From contig NZ_JBGQOJ010000017.1 in NCBI RefSeq assembly GCF_052119585.1, positions 1-64,000 on the forward strand: DNA of 64,000 bases, read 5' to 3'. Source of the stretch: JBGQOJ01 sp052119585 (GTDB lineage Bacteria; Pseudomonadota; Alphaproteobacteria; Rhodobacterales; Rhodobacteraceae). Under the pieces are notes generated by a model. The model worked only from the letters and a program-made list of their open reading frames with translations, made no database searches and was not told the DNA's origin. Shown one piece after another: positions 25,392-33,425 of the stretch. How positions within the stretch are numbered: position 1 is the first letter of the stretch; each line of letters starts with the position of its first letter. The translations under genes and the position numbers were made by a program.

Positions 25392-26096
25392 CTAGCTTGC
25401 TATGGCGCTGTTATGCTTGCGCGCCATCCATGTTTTGGCCGTTTCCACCGCCACGGCCGCATCGCGGCAATAGGCGTCCGCGCCGATGGCCTTGCCGAAT
25501 TCCTCGTTCAGGGGAGCGCCGCCCACAAGCACGATATAATCGTCGCGAATGCCTTTTTCGATCATCGTGTCGATCACGACCTTCATATAGGGCATCGTGG
25601 TTGTCAGCAGGGCGGACATGCCCAGAATATCGGGCTGTTCGGCTTCCATCGCTTCCAGGTATTTCTCGACCGAGTTGTTGATGCCAAGATCCCGCACTTC
25701 GAATCCGGCCCCTTCCATCATCATTCCGACAAGGTTCTTGCCGATGTCGTGGATGTCGCCCTTGACCGTGCCAATCACCATTTTGCCAACGCGCGGTGCG
25801 CCGGTTTCCGCCAGAAGCGGTTTCAGGATGAACATCCCGCCCTTCATCGCATTGGCGGCAAGAAGCACCTCGGGGACGAACAGGATACCGTCGCGAAAGT
25901 CGTTGCCAACGATGGTCATACCCCCGACAAGCGCCTCTGTCAGCACGCGGTAGGGCGCCCAGCCACGACCCAGAAGGATGTTCACCGATTCCTCGATTTC
26001 CTCTTTCAGGCCGTCGTAAAGGTCGTCGAACATCTGCATGACCAATTCATCATCGGGCAGGTCGGCAAGGATGATCTCGTCGTTTTCGTCGGCCAT
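25392..26096 (-). CDS. corrinoid (B12-binding) methyl-carrier protein
   Basis: A 234-residue protein with two parts: a helical cap domain (about 18-100, with PEVLLAANAMKGGMFILKPL) and a B12-binding Rossmann domain. The lower-ligand motif is VKGDIHDIGKNL (Asp114, His116, Gly119), followed by GMSALLTTTMPYM and VLVGGAPLN. It resembles MtbC/MtaC and the B12 modules of MetH. It would carry methyl on cobalamin between separate methyltransferases. The homocysteine methyltransferase gene is 120 bases upstream in the same direction. No pterin-binding partner is in the window. Confidence 0.92.
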   Translation of the reverse strand: MADENDEIILADLPDDELVMQMFDDLYDGLKEEIEESVNILLGRGWAPYRVLTEALVGGMTIVGNDFRDGILFVPEVLLAANAMKGGMFILKPLLAETGAPRVGKMVIGTVKGDIHDIGKNLVGMMMEGAGFEVRDLGINNSVEKYLEAMEAEQPDILGMSALLTTTMPYMKVVIDTMIEKGIRDDYIVLVGGAPLNEEFGKAIGADAYCRDAAVAVETAKTWMARKHNSAIAS

Positions 26097-26216
26097 CGAA
26101 ATATTCCTGTCTTGAAGCGGGCGCGCCGCGTGTCACTCTGTCCTAAATGGTCCGATTGTCGCGGTCGCACTCGTATAAATGCGACATCCGCCAATCTGCG
26201 ACCGACCCTTGGCGGT

Positions 26217-27230
26217 CTAACCCTGACGGCGGCGGCGGGTCACGCGGGCCGTGGGCGCGTTGTCATCGGTCCCGTCAGAGTTGGAACTGAACCCGCCGAG
26301 GGTCTGTGTGATCTGGTCCAGTGTCGGGCGCGGGCCCTTGGGGCGTGTTTCAAGCGCCTCGCGCATGGCGCGCAGGTGCTCTGGCGTGGTGCCGCAGCAA
26401 CCGCCAATGATCCGGGCGCCGCAATCGCGGGCCAGAACCGCATATTCGCCCATCAGTTCCGGGGTGCCATCATAGTGGATGTGGCCGTCGTGGTATTTCG
26501 GGATGCCGGCGTTGCCCTTGGCGATGATCGGGGTCTCGGTGCCTTGCGCGGCAAAGCCCAGCACGGTGCGCAAAAGGTCGGACGCCCCGACACCGCAATT
26601 CGCCCCGAACGCCAGCGGCGGGTTCTTCATGCCTTCGACCATCGCGACCATCGCAGAGGAGGTGACGCCCATCATCGTGCGACCGGCGGTGTCAAAGCTC
26701 ATCGTGCCGCACCATGGCATACCTGCCAGGGCAAAGGCCTCTGCGGCGGCTTTGTATTCCTCGGGGGCGGAAATAGTTTCCAGCCAAAGCACATCGGCCC
26801 CGCCAGCCTTCAGGCCTTCGGCCTGCTCGTGGAACATTTCAACCGCATTCGCGTGGGTCAGGGTGCCCATCGGGACAAAAATCTCGCCCGTTGGCCCGAC
26901 GGACCCCGCAACAACGATCGTCCGGCCAGAGGCATCGGCAATCTCGCGGCCCAGTTCTGCGGCCAGTTTGTTCAACTCGAACACGCGGCCTTCGGCGCCG
27001 TGCAGTTTCAGCCGCGAGGCGTTGCCACCAAAGCTGTTGGTCAGAAAAATGTCGCTGCCTGCGTCTGCGGCCCCTTTATACAGCGCCTTGATGCGGTCGG
27101 GGTGTTCCTCGTTCCACATTTCCGGGGCGTCGCCGGATTGCAGGCCCATGTTGAACAGGTTCGTTCCGGTGGCGCCATCGGCCATAAGCCAATCATTGGT
27201 TTCCAGCAGGCGGGCGAGGACATCAGACAT
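26217..27230 (-). CDS. homocysteine S-methyltransferase (BHMT-like)
   Basis: A 337-residue zinc-dependent enzyme of the homocysteine methyltransferase fold. The zinc ligands are Cys212 (GANCGVGASD) and Cys278/Cys279 (GGCCGTTPEHL); ADGATGTNLF is the N-terminal signature. Such proteins are often labelled betaine-homocysteine methyltransferase. The neighbouring corrinoid gene suggests instead that it acts as the homocysteine module of a split methionine synthase. The C-terminal tail is basic (RVTRRRRQG). In its 5' region a GGCAG/CTGCC stem occurs, but no riboswitch I recognise. Confidence 0.9.
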   Translation of the reverse strand: MSDVLARLLETNDWLMADGATGTNLFNMGLQSGDAPEMWNEEHPDRIKALYKGAADAGSDIFLTNSFGGNASRLKLHGAEGRVFELNKLAAELGREIADASGRTIVVAGSVGPTGEIFVPMGTLTHANAVEMFHEQAEGLKAGGADVLWLETISAPEEYKAAAEAFALAGMPWCGTMSFDTAGRTMMGVTSSAMVAMVEGMKNPPLAFGANCGVGASDLLRTVLGFAAQGTETPIIAKGNAGIPKYHDGHIHYDGTPELMGEYAVLARDCGARIIGGCCGTTPEHLRAMREALETRPKGPRPTLDQITQTLGGFSSNSDGTDDNAPTARVTRRRRQG

Positions 27231-27325
27231 GGGTTAACCTTTTTTCCGAAGGCAGGCCGCGTTCTGCGTCTGCCCCTTTGGTTTGCAAATCGCACGTCGC
27301 GGCAGGATGCGCAAATTGATTGTTG

Positions 27326-29248
27326 TCATAATGGTGTTGAGGATGGCTCACATTCAAGGGGCCCAAGGGGCAGCGGTTCGGGGTTCAGAATGGCCCGCGC
27401 CACGTCGAACCCCGCCAGACAAAGGTCCAGACGGGTGGGGGCAGCCGTATAAAGGGTTTCCCAGTGCGGGGCAAAGGCCCCCTTGAACTGGCGCAGGCCA
27501 TTGCCGCCGCAGATCCTGTCGAGCCGTTCGGTCATGGGCTTTGGCAGGTCACGGACCCAGCGCGGCATCAGTGGCACTGCGGCCAGCGAAACCCTTGGGC
27601 AGGCGTCCGCTGCGGCATCCAGCAGCGCATGGGTGACCAAGGCGTGCATCAGGCCGTCCGGCGCGCCGGGTGTGTGGCGCATCAGGTCAAGGGTGCGTTC
27701 CTGCGGATTGGCGTGGAAGGTGACAAAGCCTGCCAAACAGCCCCGGACCCACCCCAGATAGATGATCTGACCAGCCATATAGTCGGGCGAAAATCGCCCC
27801 ATCGAAAAGCCGCGCTCTGCCCCGTGGTGTAGGGTCCAGTCGCGCGCCACCTGCGCCATCTGCGGCAAAGGCAGCGGTCCCGTCGCGCGGGTGACCGTGA
27901 CGCCCGCATGCTCTGCCTGACGCAGCTTGCGCCTCAGTTGGCGGGTGGCGGGGCTGGCAGGATCGAACTGTGCGGGGGGCAGCCATGCCTCGCGGGCGGT
28001 GGCATGAACGCGGTACCGGCGCCGGCGTGCCGCGACGGCCATGCGCGCCCCGCATTTATAGACGGCAGGGCGCAGCCCCCGCGCATCTGCGGCCTCTTCC
28101 AACCCATGCAACACCCCGCAACAGGTCTGACGGAACAACGGATCGCCGATGGCGATAAGCGCCTGTCCGGTGACCGCGACCATCTGCTGTCCGGTATTCC
28201 CTGGCATCTCCAGCACGGATTTATCGCCCATGCGCAGCAATCCCGCCTCTGCCCGTGGCGCATCGCGCGTCAACTGTTCAAGGCAAAGCGGCGTTGGCAC
28301 GGTCAGGCGCGGCGATGCAGCCCGCAGTGCCACCACAGGCCCGACGATCATCGCAATAGCCGCAATTCCGGCCGGAATGGCGTAATAAACCAACCGGAAC
28401 GCCAGAATGGCCGCCAAAAGGGGCGCCGTCGGGGTGCCGGGGCACAGGAAAAGAACCATCACTTCGAAAGGGCCAACGCCCCCCGGACTGCCGGAAAAAA
28501 GCGCGACCCCGAGGGCAATCAGATACACGGGCAGCAGTGTCATGAATCCCAGCGTCAGGTCTGCGGGCATCACCGCATAAAGCGCGGCGCAGGCGGCGAC
28601 CGTATCAAGGGCGGTCAGCGACACGACGGCCAGAACGGTCAGCAGCGAGGGCAGCCTGATCTTGCGCCCCGCCAGGGTCAAGGCGCGCCCGCGCAGTGAC
28701 AAGGCGCATAGCCCGAACAGCGCGGCCAAGGGCAAAATTGCGACCGCAGACATCCACGCGGGCCCCGCGCCGGTGATCAGCACAACCGCCCCCGTGACAA
28801 CGCAAAGCCCCGCCATGAACGACACCGCCACTGCAAAGGCGATGCGGGCGGCCTGCAAAAGCTGCGCCTGCGGCAACATCCGCCACCGCACGAGCGTTCC
28901 GGTCAACACCCCGAACCCAAGCGTTTGCGCCAGCGCGATGCCGACGATCCCCGCGTGTCGCGCCTGGTCCGGCGGTGTCAGGGTTGCCAGATGGCGGTGG
29001 ATGACCGCGTCGTATCGCCCCACGGCCCAGAAACTGACCAACGTGGCGGCACCGGCGGCAGCCCACTGCACCGGCTGCACGGTTCGGAAGGCGGGCCAGA
29101 CCAGCGCAAGGTCCACCTCTGCCAGCCGCCCTGCGAACAGATAAAGGCAGACGCCCGCCAGAAGCAGCGGCCCCCCTTGCCGCCATGCCATCGTGGACAG
29201 CTGCATCGTCGCGGTTGTCTGTTTGGTCGGGTTCTCATGGCGCATCAA
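27326..29248 (-). CDS. MprF-like membrane protein with DUF2156 domain
   Basis: A 640-residue protein: an N-terminal block of about eight membrane helices (20 to about 310, with GSPGGVGPFEVMVLF) resembling the MprF flippase, and a C-terminal soluble DUF2156 (lysyltransferase-like GNAT) domain (about 330-610, with GFSMGRFSPDYMAGQII). MprF proteins add lysine or alanine to phosphatidylglycerol and flip the product. Full-length MprF has around 14 helices and 840 residues, so this is a shorter form. Together with olsBA it points to alternative surface lipids. Substrate uncertain; several ATGs near the start leave the exact N-terminus open. Confidence 0.75.
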   Translation of the reverse strand: MMRHENPTKQTTATMQLSTMAWRQGGPLLLAGVCLYLFAGRLAEVDLALVWPAFRTVQPVQWAAAGAATLVSFWAVGRYDAVIHRHLATLTPPDQARHAGIVGIALAQTLGFGVLTGTLVRWRMLPQAQLLQAARIAFAVAVSFMAGLCVVTGAVVLITGAGPAWMSAVAILPLAALFGLCALSLRGRALTLAGRKIRLPSLLTVLAVVSLTALDTVAACAALYAVMPADLTLGFMTLLPVYLIALGVALFSGSPGGVGPFEVMVLFLCPGTPTAPLLAAILAFRLVYYAIPAGIAAIAMIVGPVVALRAASPRLTVPTPLCLEQLTRDAPRAEAGLLRMGDKSVLEMPGNTGQQMVAVTGQALIAIGDPLFRQTCCGVLHGLEEAADARGLRPAVYKCGARMAVAARRRRYRVHATAREAWLPPAQFDPASPATRQLRRKLRQAEHAGVTVTRATGPLPLPQMAQVARDWTLHHGAERGFSMGRFSPDYMAGQIIYLGWVRGCLAGFVTFHANPQERTLDLMRHTPGAPDGLMHALVTHALLDAAADACPRVSLAAVPLMPRWVRDLPKPMTERLDRICGGNGLRQFKGAFAPHWETLYTAAPTRLDLCLAGFDVARAILNPEPLPLGPLECEPSSTPL

Positions 29249-29323
29249 ACTCTCCGCATCCCTGGATTCGGACGGGTGTAACAGCGCGGGCCTACCGCTT
29301 TCTTAATGCGTCAATTTAAAATC

Positions 29324-29352
29324 AAAAAACGCGCACCCTAAAAGATGCGCGT
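29324..29352 (-). terminator. intrinsic terminator after the DUF1476 gene
   Basis: Minus-strand ACGCGCA (29352-29346) pairs with TGCGCGT (29335-29329), followed by a T-run (plus-strand As at 29324-29329). It lies 45 bases behind the DUF1476 stop and separates it from the MprF-like gene. Confidence 0.85.
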
Positions 29353-29397
29353 CAATGTGAAACGGCAGTCATCCCGCCCAAAGGTGGAAAAAGGCTC

Positions 29398-29712
29398 TTA
29401 TCCTTCGTTCATGATCTGGTCTTTGGCGACCGCCATCAGTTCCAGCATCTTGGTGCGGATCGTCGCCTCGTCGGCCTTGTCGCCCAGATCGCCCGAGACC
29501 TTGCGGTAGACGTCCTCGTCGCCGGCTTCCTCGAAATCGGCCTTGACGACCTCTTTGGCATAGGCTGCGGCATCGTCGCCCGACTTGCCCATCAGATCAG
29601 CCGCCCAAAGCCCCAGAAGCTTGTTGCGGCGGGCTTCTGCCTTGAACTGCATCTCTGCATCATGGGCAAACTTGTTCTCGAACGCATTTTCGCGGTCATC
29701 AAAGGTGGTCAT
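29398..29712 (-). CDS. DUF1476 protein, F1-ATPase zeta subunit
   Basis: A 104-residue helical protein starting MTTFDDRENAFENKFAHDAE. DUF1476 includes the zeta subunit of Paracoccus F1-ATPase, an alphaproteobacterial inhibitor that blocks ATP hydrolysis through its N-terminal segment. The sequence has the family's FENKFAHD and RNKLLGLWAADLMG stretches. Start 29712 was chosen over an upstream ATG because the family begins here. It is divergent from purC. Confidence 0.9.
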   Translation of the reverse strand: MTTFDDRENAFENKFAHDAEMQFKAEARRNKLLGLWAADLMGKSGDDAAAYAKEVVKADFEEAGDEDVYRKVSGDLGDKADEATIRTKMLELMAVAKDQIMNEG

Positions 29713-29869
29713 AGCGGCCTCGCACATTGAAATATCTGGAAACAGATATGACGGCACAGGGCGTCGACCGCAAGAGGGTCGCCCGTGTTCTTGCGACAAA
29801 CGTCATCATGCCGTATAGGGCGCAGGACGGGGCAGGGACTCATCCCGGCCTAGGCAGACTGGAGACACA

Positions 29870-30631
29870 ATGGCACGCCGCAAACTGGTTTACGAAGGCA
29901 AAGCCAAAATCCTGTATGAAGGACCCGAGCCGGGAACTTTGGTGCAGTATTTCAAGGATGACGCCACAGCATTCAACGCCGAGAAAAAGGCCGTGATCGA
30001 GGGCAAGGGCGTGTTGAACAACCGTCTGTCCGAGTTTTTCATGGTCGGTCTGGGCCATGTCGGGGTGCCGACGCATTTCATCCGGCGCCTGAACATGCGC
30101 GAGCAGTTGATCCGTGCGGTAGAGATTATCCCGCTGGAAGTGATCGTGCGCAATTTCGCCGCCGGTTCGATGGCAAAGCGTCTTGGCATGGAAGAGGGCA
30201 CGCCGCTGCCCCGTCCGATTGTCGAGTTCAGCTACAAGGACGACAAGCTGGGCGATCCGCTTGTGCCCGAGGAATACATCATCGCATTCGGCTGGGCGAC
30301 CCAGCAGGATCTGGATGACATCGTGCAGCTTGCCTTGCGGGTCAATGATTTCGTCGGCGGTGTGATGTACGGCGTCGGGATCAAGCTGGTGGATTTCAAG
30401 ATCGAGATCGGCCGCGTCTGGGACAACGACTTTATGCGCCTTGTCGTGGCCGATGAAATCAGCCCGGATAGTTGCCGTCTGTGGGACATGGAAACCGGCC
30501 AGAAACTGGACAAGGACGTGTTCCGGCGCGATCTGGGCAACCTGACCGACGCCTACACCGAGGTGGCGCGGCGTCTGGGCGTTTTACCCACGAATGTAAC
30601 CCACGCGACGAAACCGACGCTGATCAACTGA
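29870..30631 (+). CDS. purC: phosphoribosylaminoimidazole-succinocarboxamide synthase
   Basis: A 253-residue SAICAR synthetase. It shows KLVYEGKAKILYEGPEPGTL, IEGKGVLNNRLSEFFM, VRNFAAGSMAKRLGMEEGT and DFKIEIGRVWD, in standard order and length. purS and purQ follow after a 106-base gap holding a dispersed repeat copy, so the three purine genes are probably one transcription unit, separate from purM-purN. Confidence 0.97.
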   Translation: MARRKLVYEGKAKILYEGPEPGTLVQYFKDDATAFNAEKKAVIEGKGVLNNRLSEFFMVGLGHVGVPTHFIRRLNMREQLIRAVEIIPLEVIVRNFAAGSMAKRLGMEEGTPLPRPIVEFSYKDDKLGDPLVPEEYIIAFGWATQQDLDDIVQLALRVNDFVGGVMYGVGIKLVDFKIEIGRVWDNDFMRLVVADEISPDSCRLWDMETGQKLDKDVFRRDLGNLTDAYTEVARRLGVLPTNVTHATKPTLIN

Positions 30632-30661
30632 TCCCGCGGGTCGGTTGGCACCTTGGGATTT

Positions 30662-30693
30662 GAGTATTTTTGGAACAAAGTGGGGCAGGGGCG
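30662..30693 (+). repeat. dispersed 3'-end repeat, copy 4
   Basis: GAGTATTTTTGGAACAAAGT followed by GGGGCAGGGGCG, 30 bases after the purC stop. It is almost identical to the copy at 49135. Confidence 0.75.
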
Positions 30694-30737
30694 TTCAGGG
30701 AACGGCCCGCCTTGCGCGATGATAAAGGCGACAGGCG

Positions 30738-30977
30738 ATGAAGGCTCGAGTGCATGTGATGTTGAAAACCGGCGTTCTGGACCCGCAGGGCGAGGCCGTG
30801 CGCCACGCGCTGGGGACTTTGGGGTTTGACGGTGTTCAGGGTGTGCGTCAGGGCAAGGTGATCGAGCTTGATCTGGCGGAAACCGACGCGGCCAAGGCCG
30901 AGGCGCAGGTCACGCAGATGTGCGAGAAGCTGCTGGCGAACACCGTGATCGAAAGCTACCGCGTGGAGCTGATCTGA
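30738..30977 (+). CDS. purS: phosphoribosylformylglycinamidine synthase subunit PurS
   Basis: A 79-residue small subunit of the three-part FGAM synthase (PurS, PurQ, PurL). It shows KARVHVMLKTGVLDPQGEAV and the VRQGKVIELDL strand, and has the usual length. Its stop overlaps the purQ start by one base. purL is not in the window. Confidence 0.95.
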   Translation: MKARVHVMLKTGVLDPQGEAVRHALGTLGFDGVQGVRQGKVIELDLAETDAAKAEAQVTQMCEKLLANTVIESYRVELI

Positions 30978-31645
30978 TGCGCGCGGCGGTTGTTGTTTTT
31001 CCGGGGTCCAACTGTGACCGCGATATGGCCGTGGCGTTCGAGCAGGCGGGCATGGATGTTGCCATGGTCTGGCACAAGGACACGGATTTGCCCGAGGGCG
31101 TCGATATCGTCGGCATTCCCGGCGGGTTTTCCTTTGGCGACTACCTGCGGTGCGGGGCCATCGCGGCGAAATCGCCGATCTGCCGGTCGGTCATCGCCCA
31201 TGCGGCGCGCGGGGGATATGTTTTGGGGGTCTGCAACGGCTTTCAGGTGCTGACAGAGACAGGCCTGCTGCCCGGTGTGCTGATGCGCAACGCGGGGCTG
31301 AAGTTCGTGTGCAAGGCGCTGGACCTGACGGTCGAGACCAGCGACAGCGCGTTCACCTCGGGGTATGCCAAGGGTCAGACCCTGAGCATTCCGGTGGCCC
31401 ATCACGATGGCAACTACACGGCGGACGCCGAGCTGGTCGCGCGGTTGCGGGGCGAGGATCGTATTGCCTTTACCTATGTGAGCAATCCCAACGGCTCGAC
31501 TGCGGATATCGCCGGTGTTCTGTCGGCAAACCGGCGCGTGCTGGGAATGATGCCGCATCCGGAACGCGCGATTGATCCACAGCATGGTGGCACCGACGGC
31601 GCCGCGATGTTCGCCTCTCTTGCGGGGGCGCTGGTCACAGCGTAA
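30977..31645 (+). CDS. purQ: phosphoribosylformylglycinamidine synthase subunit PurQ
   Basis: A 222-residue glutaminase subunit that feeds ammonia to PurL. The class I amidotransferase residues are visible: VFPGSNCDRD, GGFSFGDYLRCGAIA, the nucleophile loop GVCNGFQVL, and the catalytic His-x-Glu in MMPHPERA. It is coupled to purS by a TGATG overlap. dctB begins nine bases after its stop, which may be only tight packing. Confidence 0.96.
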   Translation: MRAAVVVFPGSNCDRDMAVAFEQAGMDVAMVWHKDTDLPEGVDIVGIPGGFSFGDYLRCGAIAAKSPICRSVIAHAARGGYVLGVCNGFQVLTETGLLPGVLMRNAGLKFVCKALDLTVETSDSAFTSGYAKGQTLSIPVAHHDGNYTADAELVARLRGEDRIAFTYVSNPNGSTADIAGVLSANRRVLGMMPHPERAIDPQHGGTDGAAMFASLAGALVTA

Positions 31646-31654
31646 CCTTCGCCT

Positions 31655-33418
31655 ATGGCAGGCAATGACGACACTTCGACGGCGGACAGTCTTTCCGGCA
31701 GGTTTTCCTGGCGGTCAAGGCTGGCCGTTATCGTGTTGTTCTTTATCGCAATCACCACGATCTGGTTCACCAACCAGTTCCTGACAGAGCGCTATACTGT
31801 GTCCACCAAGAACCGCGCCGAGGTGCGGTTGACGCTGTACTCCGGCAACTTGCTGTCGGAATTGCAGCGCAATGCGGTTGTGCCGCTGTTGCTCTCGCGG
31901 GATCCGGCGATGATCAATGCGCTGAACTCGGGCGATTTCAGCAGCACCAGCCAGCGGTTGATTTCCTACAAGGACGAAATCGGCGCGGCCTCGTTGATCC
32001 TGCTGGATCTGGACGGGCGCACCGTGGCCGCAACCGACCGCAACAATCTGGGCGCACCACACCGCACCGAGAGCTATTTCGTCGAAGCTTTGCGCTCTAA
32101 CGAGACGGTTTTCAGCACATCCGACCGGGAAACCGGCAATTTCCAGTTCACCTATTCACGCCGCATCGACAGCGACCGACGCGCCGTCGGGGTTATGGTG
32201 GTCGAGGTTGATCTGCGCAAATTCGAACGCAGCTGGGCGGGGATTGCGGATGCGGTCATGGTCACCGACAGTTCCGGCACGATCATTCTGTCGACCGAAC
32301 CGCGCTGGCGCGGGATCACCGAGGCCGAGGCCCTGTCGGTTGAATCCGCGCCCTCTGCCATCGAGCGGGCGATCAAGGCGACCTCTGACTGGACCGCGCT
32401 GCCGGCGGATGCCTATGTGCAGGGCGAGGCCGTGATGCGGATGGAACAGCGCATTCCGTTCCAGGGCTGGAGCATGACATCCTTCACCACCTACACATCG
32501 GTGCGCGAGCGGGTGAACGGGGTTCTGGCGCTGGAGATCATGGGATTTGCGGTTTTGTTGTCGCTGGTCTTTTGGTTCACCACGCGCAAGGCGCTGTCGC
32601 GATCCATGATCTTCCAGCGGGAGTCGGCAGAACTTCGCCAGTTGAACGCAAGGTTGCAGCGGGAAATCGCCGAGCGCGAGAAGATGCAGAAGAACCTTGA
32701 AGTGGCCGAACAGACCCTTGCGCAATCGTCGAAACTGGCCGCTTTGGGAGAGATGTCGGCGGCGGTCAGCCACGAGCTGAACCAGCCTCTTGCGGCGATG
32801 AAAACCTACCTTGCGGGGGCGAAACTTTTGCTGCACCGCAAGCGCCCCGAAGAGGCCCTGTCAAGCTTTCAGCGGATCGACGATCTGATCGACCGGATGG
32901 GGTCGATCACGCGCCAGCTGAAGTCCTATGCGCGCAAGGGCGGTGATGCGTTCGAGCCTGTGGACATTAGGGATGCGCTGTCTTCGGCCCTGTCGATGAT
33001 GGAGCCGCAACTGAAACGCCGTCACACCAAAATCACCAAGTCGTTCCCCCGTGTTCCGGTCCGGGTCATGGCCGACCGGATCCGTCTGGAACAGGTCATT
33101 ATCAACCTTCTGCGCAACGCTTTGGACGCCACCAAGGCCAACGATGATCCGACCATTGATCTGTTGCTTTCGGCGGGCGAAACCGCCACCCTGACGGTGC
33201 GCGACAATGGCCATGGAATTGACGATCTGGATGCCCTGTTCGAGCCGTTTTACACCACCAAGCAGCCCGGAGACGGAGTCGGGTTAGGGCTTGCTATCTC
33301 CAGCGGAATTGTAAACGACCTTGGCGGACGCCTGACCGCACGCAATGCGGATGGGGGGGGGGCTGTATTCGAAGTGCAGTTGCCCATATTAAGTGAAGAG
33401 ACACAGGCAGCCGAGTGA
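31655..33418 (+). CDS. dctB: C4-dicarboxylate sensor histidine kinase DctB
   Basis: A 587-residue membrane sensor kinase. Two membrane helices (about 24-41 and 289-308) enclose a periplasmic PDC-like sensor domain. After a coiled linker (RLQREIAEREKMQKNLEVAE) come the H box SHELNQPLAAMKTYL (His373), N box LEQVIINLLRNALDA, and G boxes DNGHGI and GVGLGLAIS. DctB with DctD controls uptake of succinate, fumarate and malate. No dctPQM transporter genes are in the window. dctD follows after seven bases. Confidence 0.9.
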   Translation: MAGNDDTSTADSLSGRFSWRSRLAVIVLFFIAITTIWFTNQFLTERYTVSTKNRAEVRLTLYSGNLLSELQRNAVVPLLLSRDPAMINALNSGDFSSTSQRLISYKDEIGAASLILLDLDGRTVAATDRNNLGAPHRTESYFVEALRSNETVFSTSDRETGNFQFTYSRRIDSDRRAVGVMVVEVDLRKFERSWAGIADAVMVTDSSGTIILSTEPRWRGITEAEALSVESAPSAIERAIKATSDWTALPADAYVQGEAVMRMEQRIPFQGWSMTSFTTYTSVRERVNGVLALEIMGFAVLLSLVFWFTTRKALSRSMIFQRESAELRQLNARLQREIAEREKMQKNLEVAEQTLAQSSKLAALGEMSAAVSHELNQPLAAMKTYLAGAKLLLHRKRPEEALSSFQRIDDLIDRMGSITRQLKSYARKGGDAFEPVDIRDALSSALSMMEPQLKRRHTKITKSFPRVPVRVMADRIRLEQVIINLLRNALDATKANDDPTIDLLLSAGETATLTVRDNGHGIDDLDALFEPFYTTKQPGDGVGLGLAISSGIVNDLGGRLTARNADGGGAVFEVQLPILSEETQAAE

Positions 33419-33425
33419 GGTCCAT

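Noticed and set aside
27231..27325. possible SAM or SAH riboswitch before the homocysteine methyltransferase
   Set aside because: Only a simple GGCAG/CTGCC stem was found; no conserved core of a known class was visible.
25125..27452. 775-codon open frame on the plus strand
   Set aside because: It runs antisense over DUF1638, the corrinoid gene and the homocysteine methyltransferase; long antisense frames are common in GC-rich DNA, and the minus-strand genes have clear motifs.
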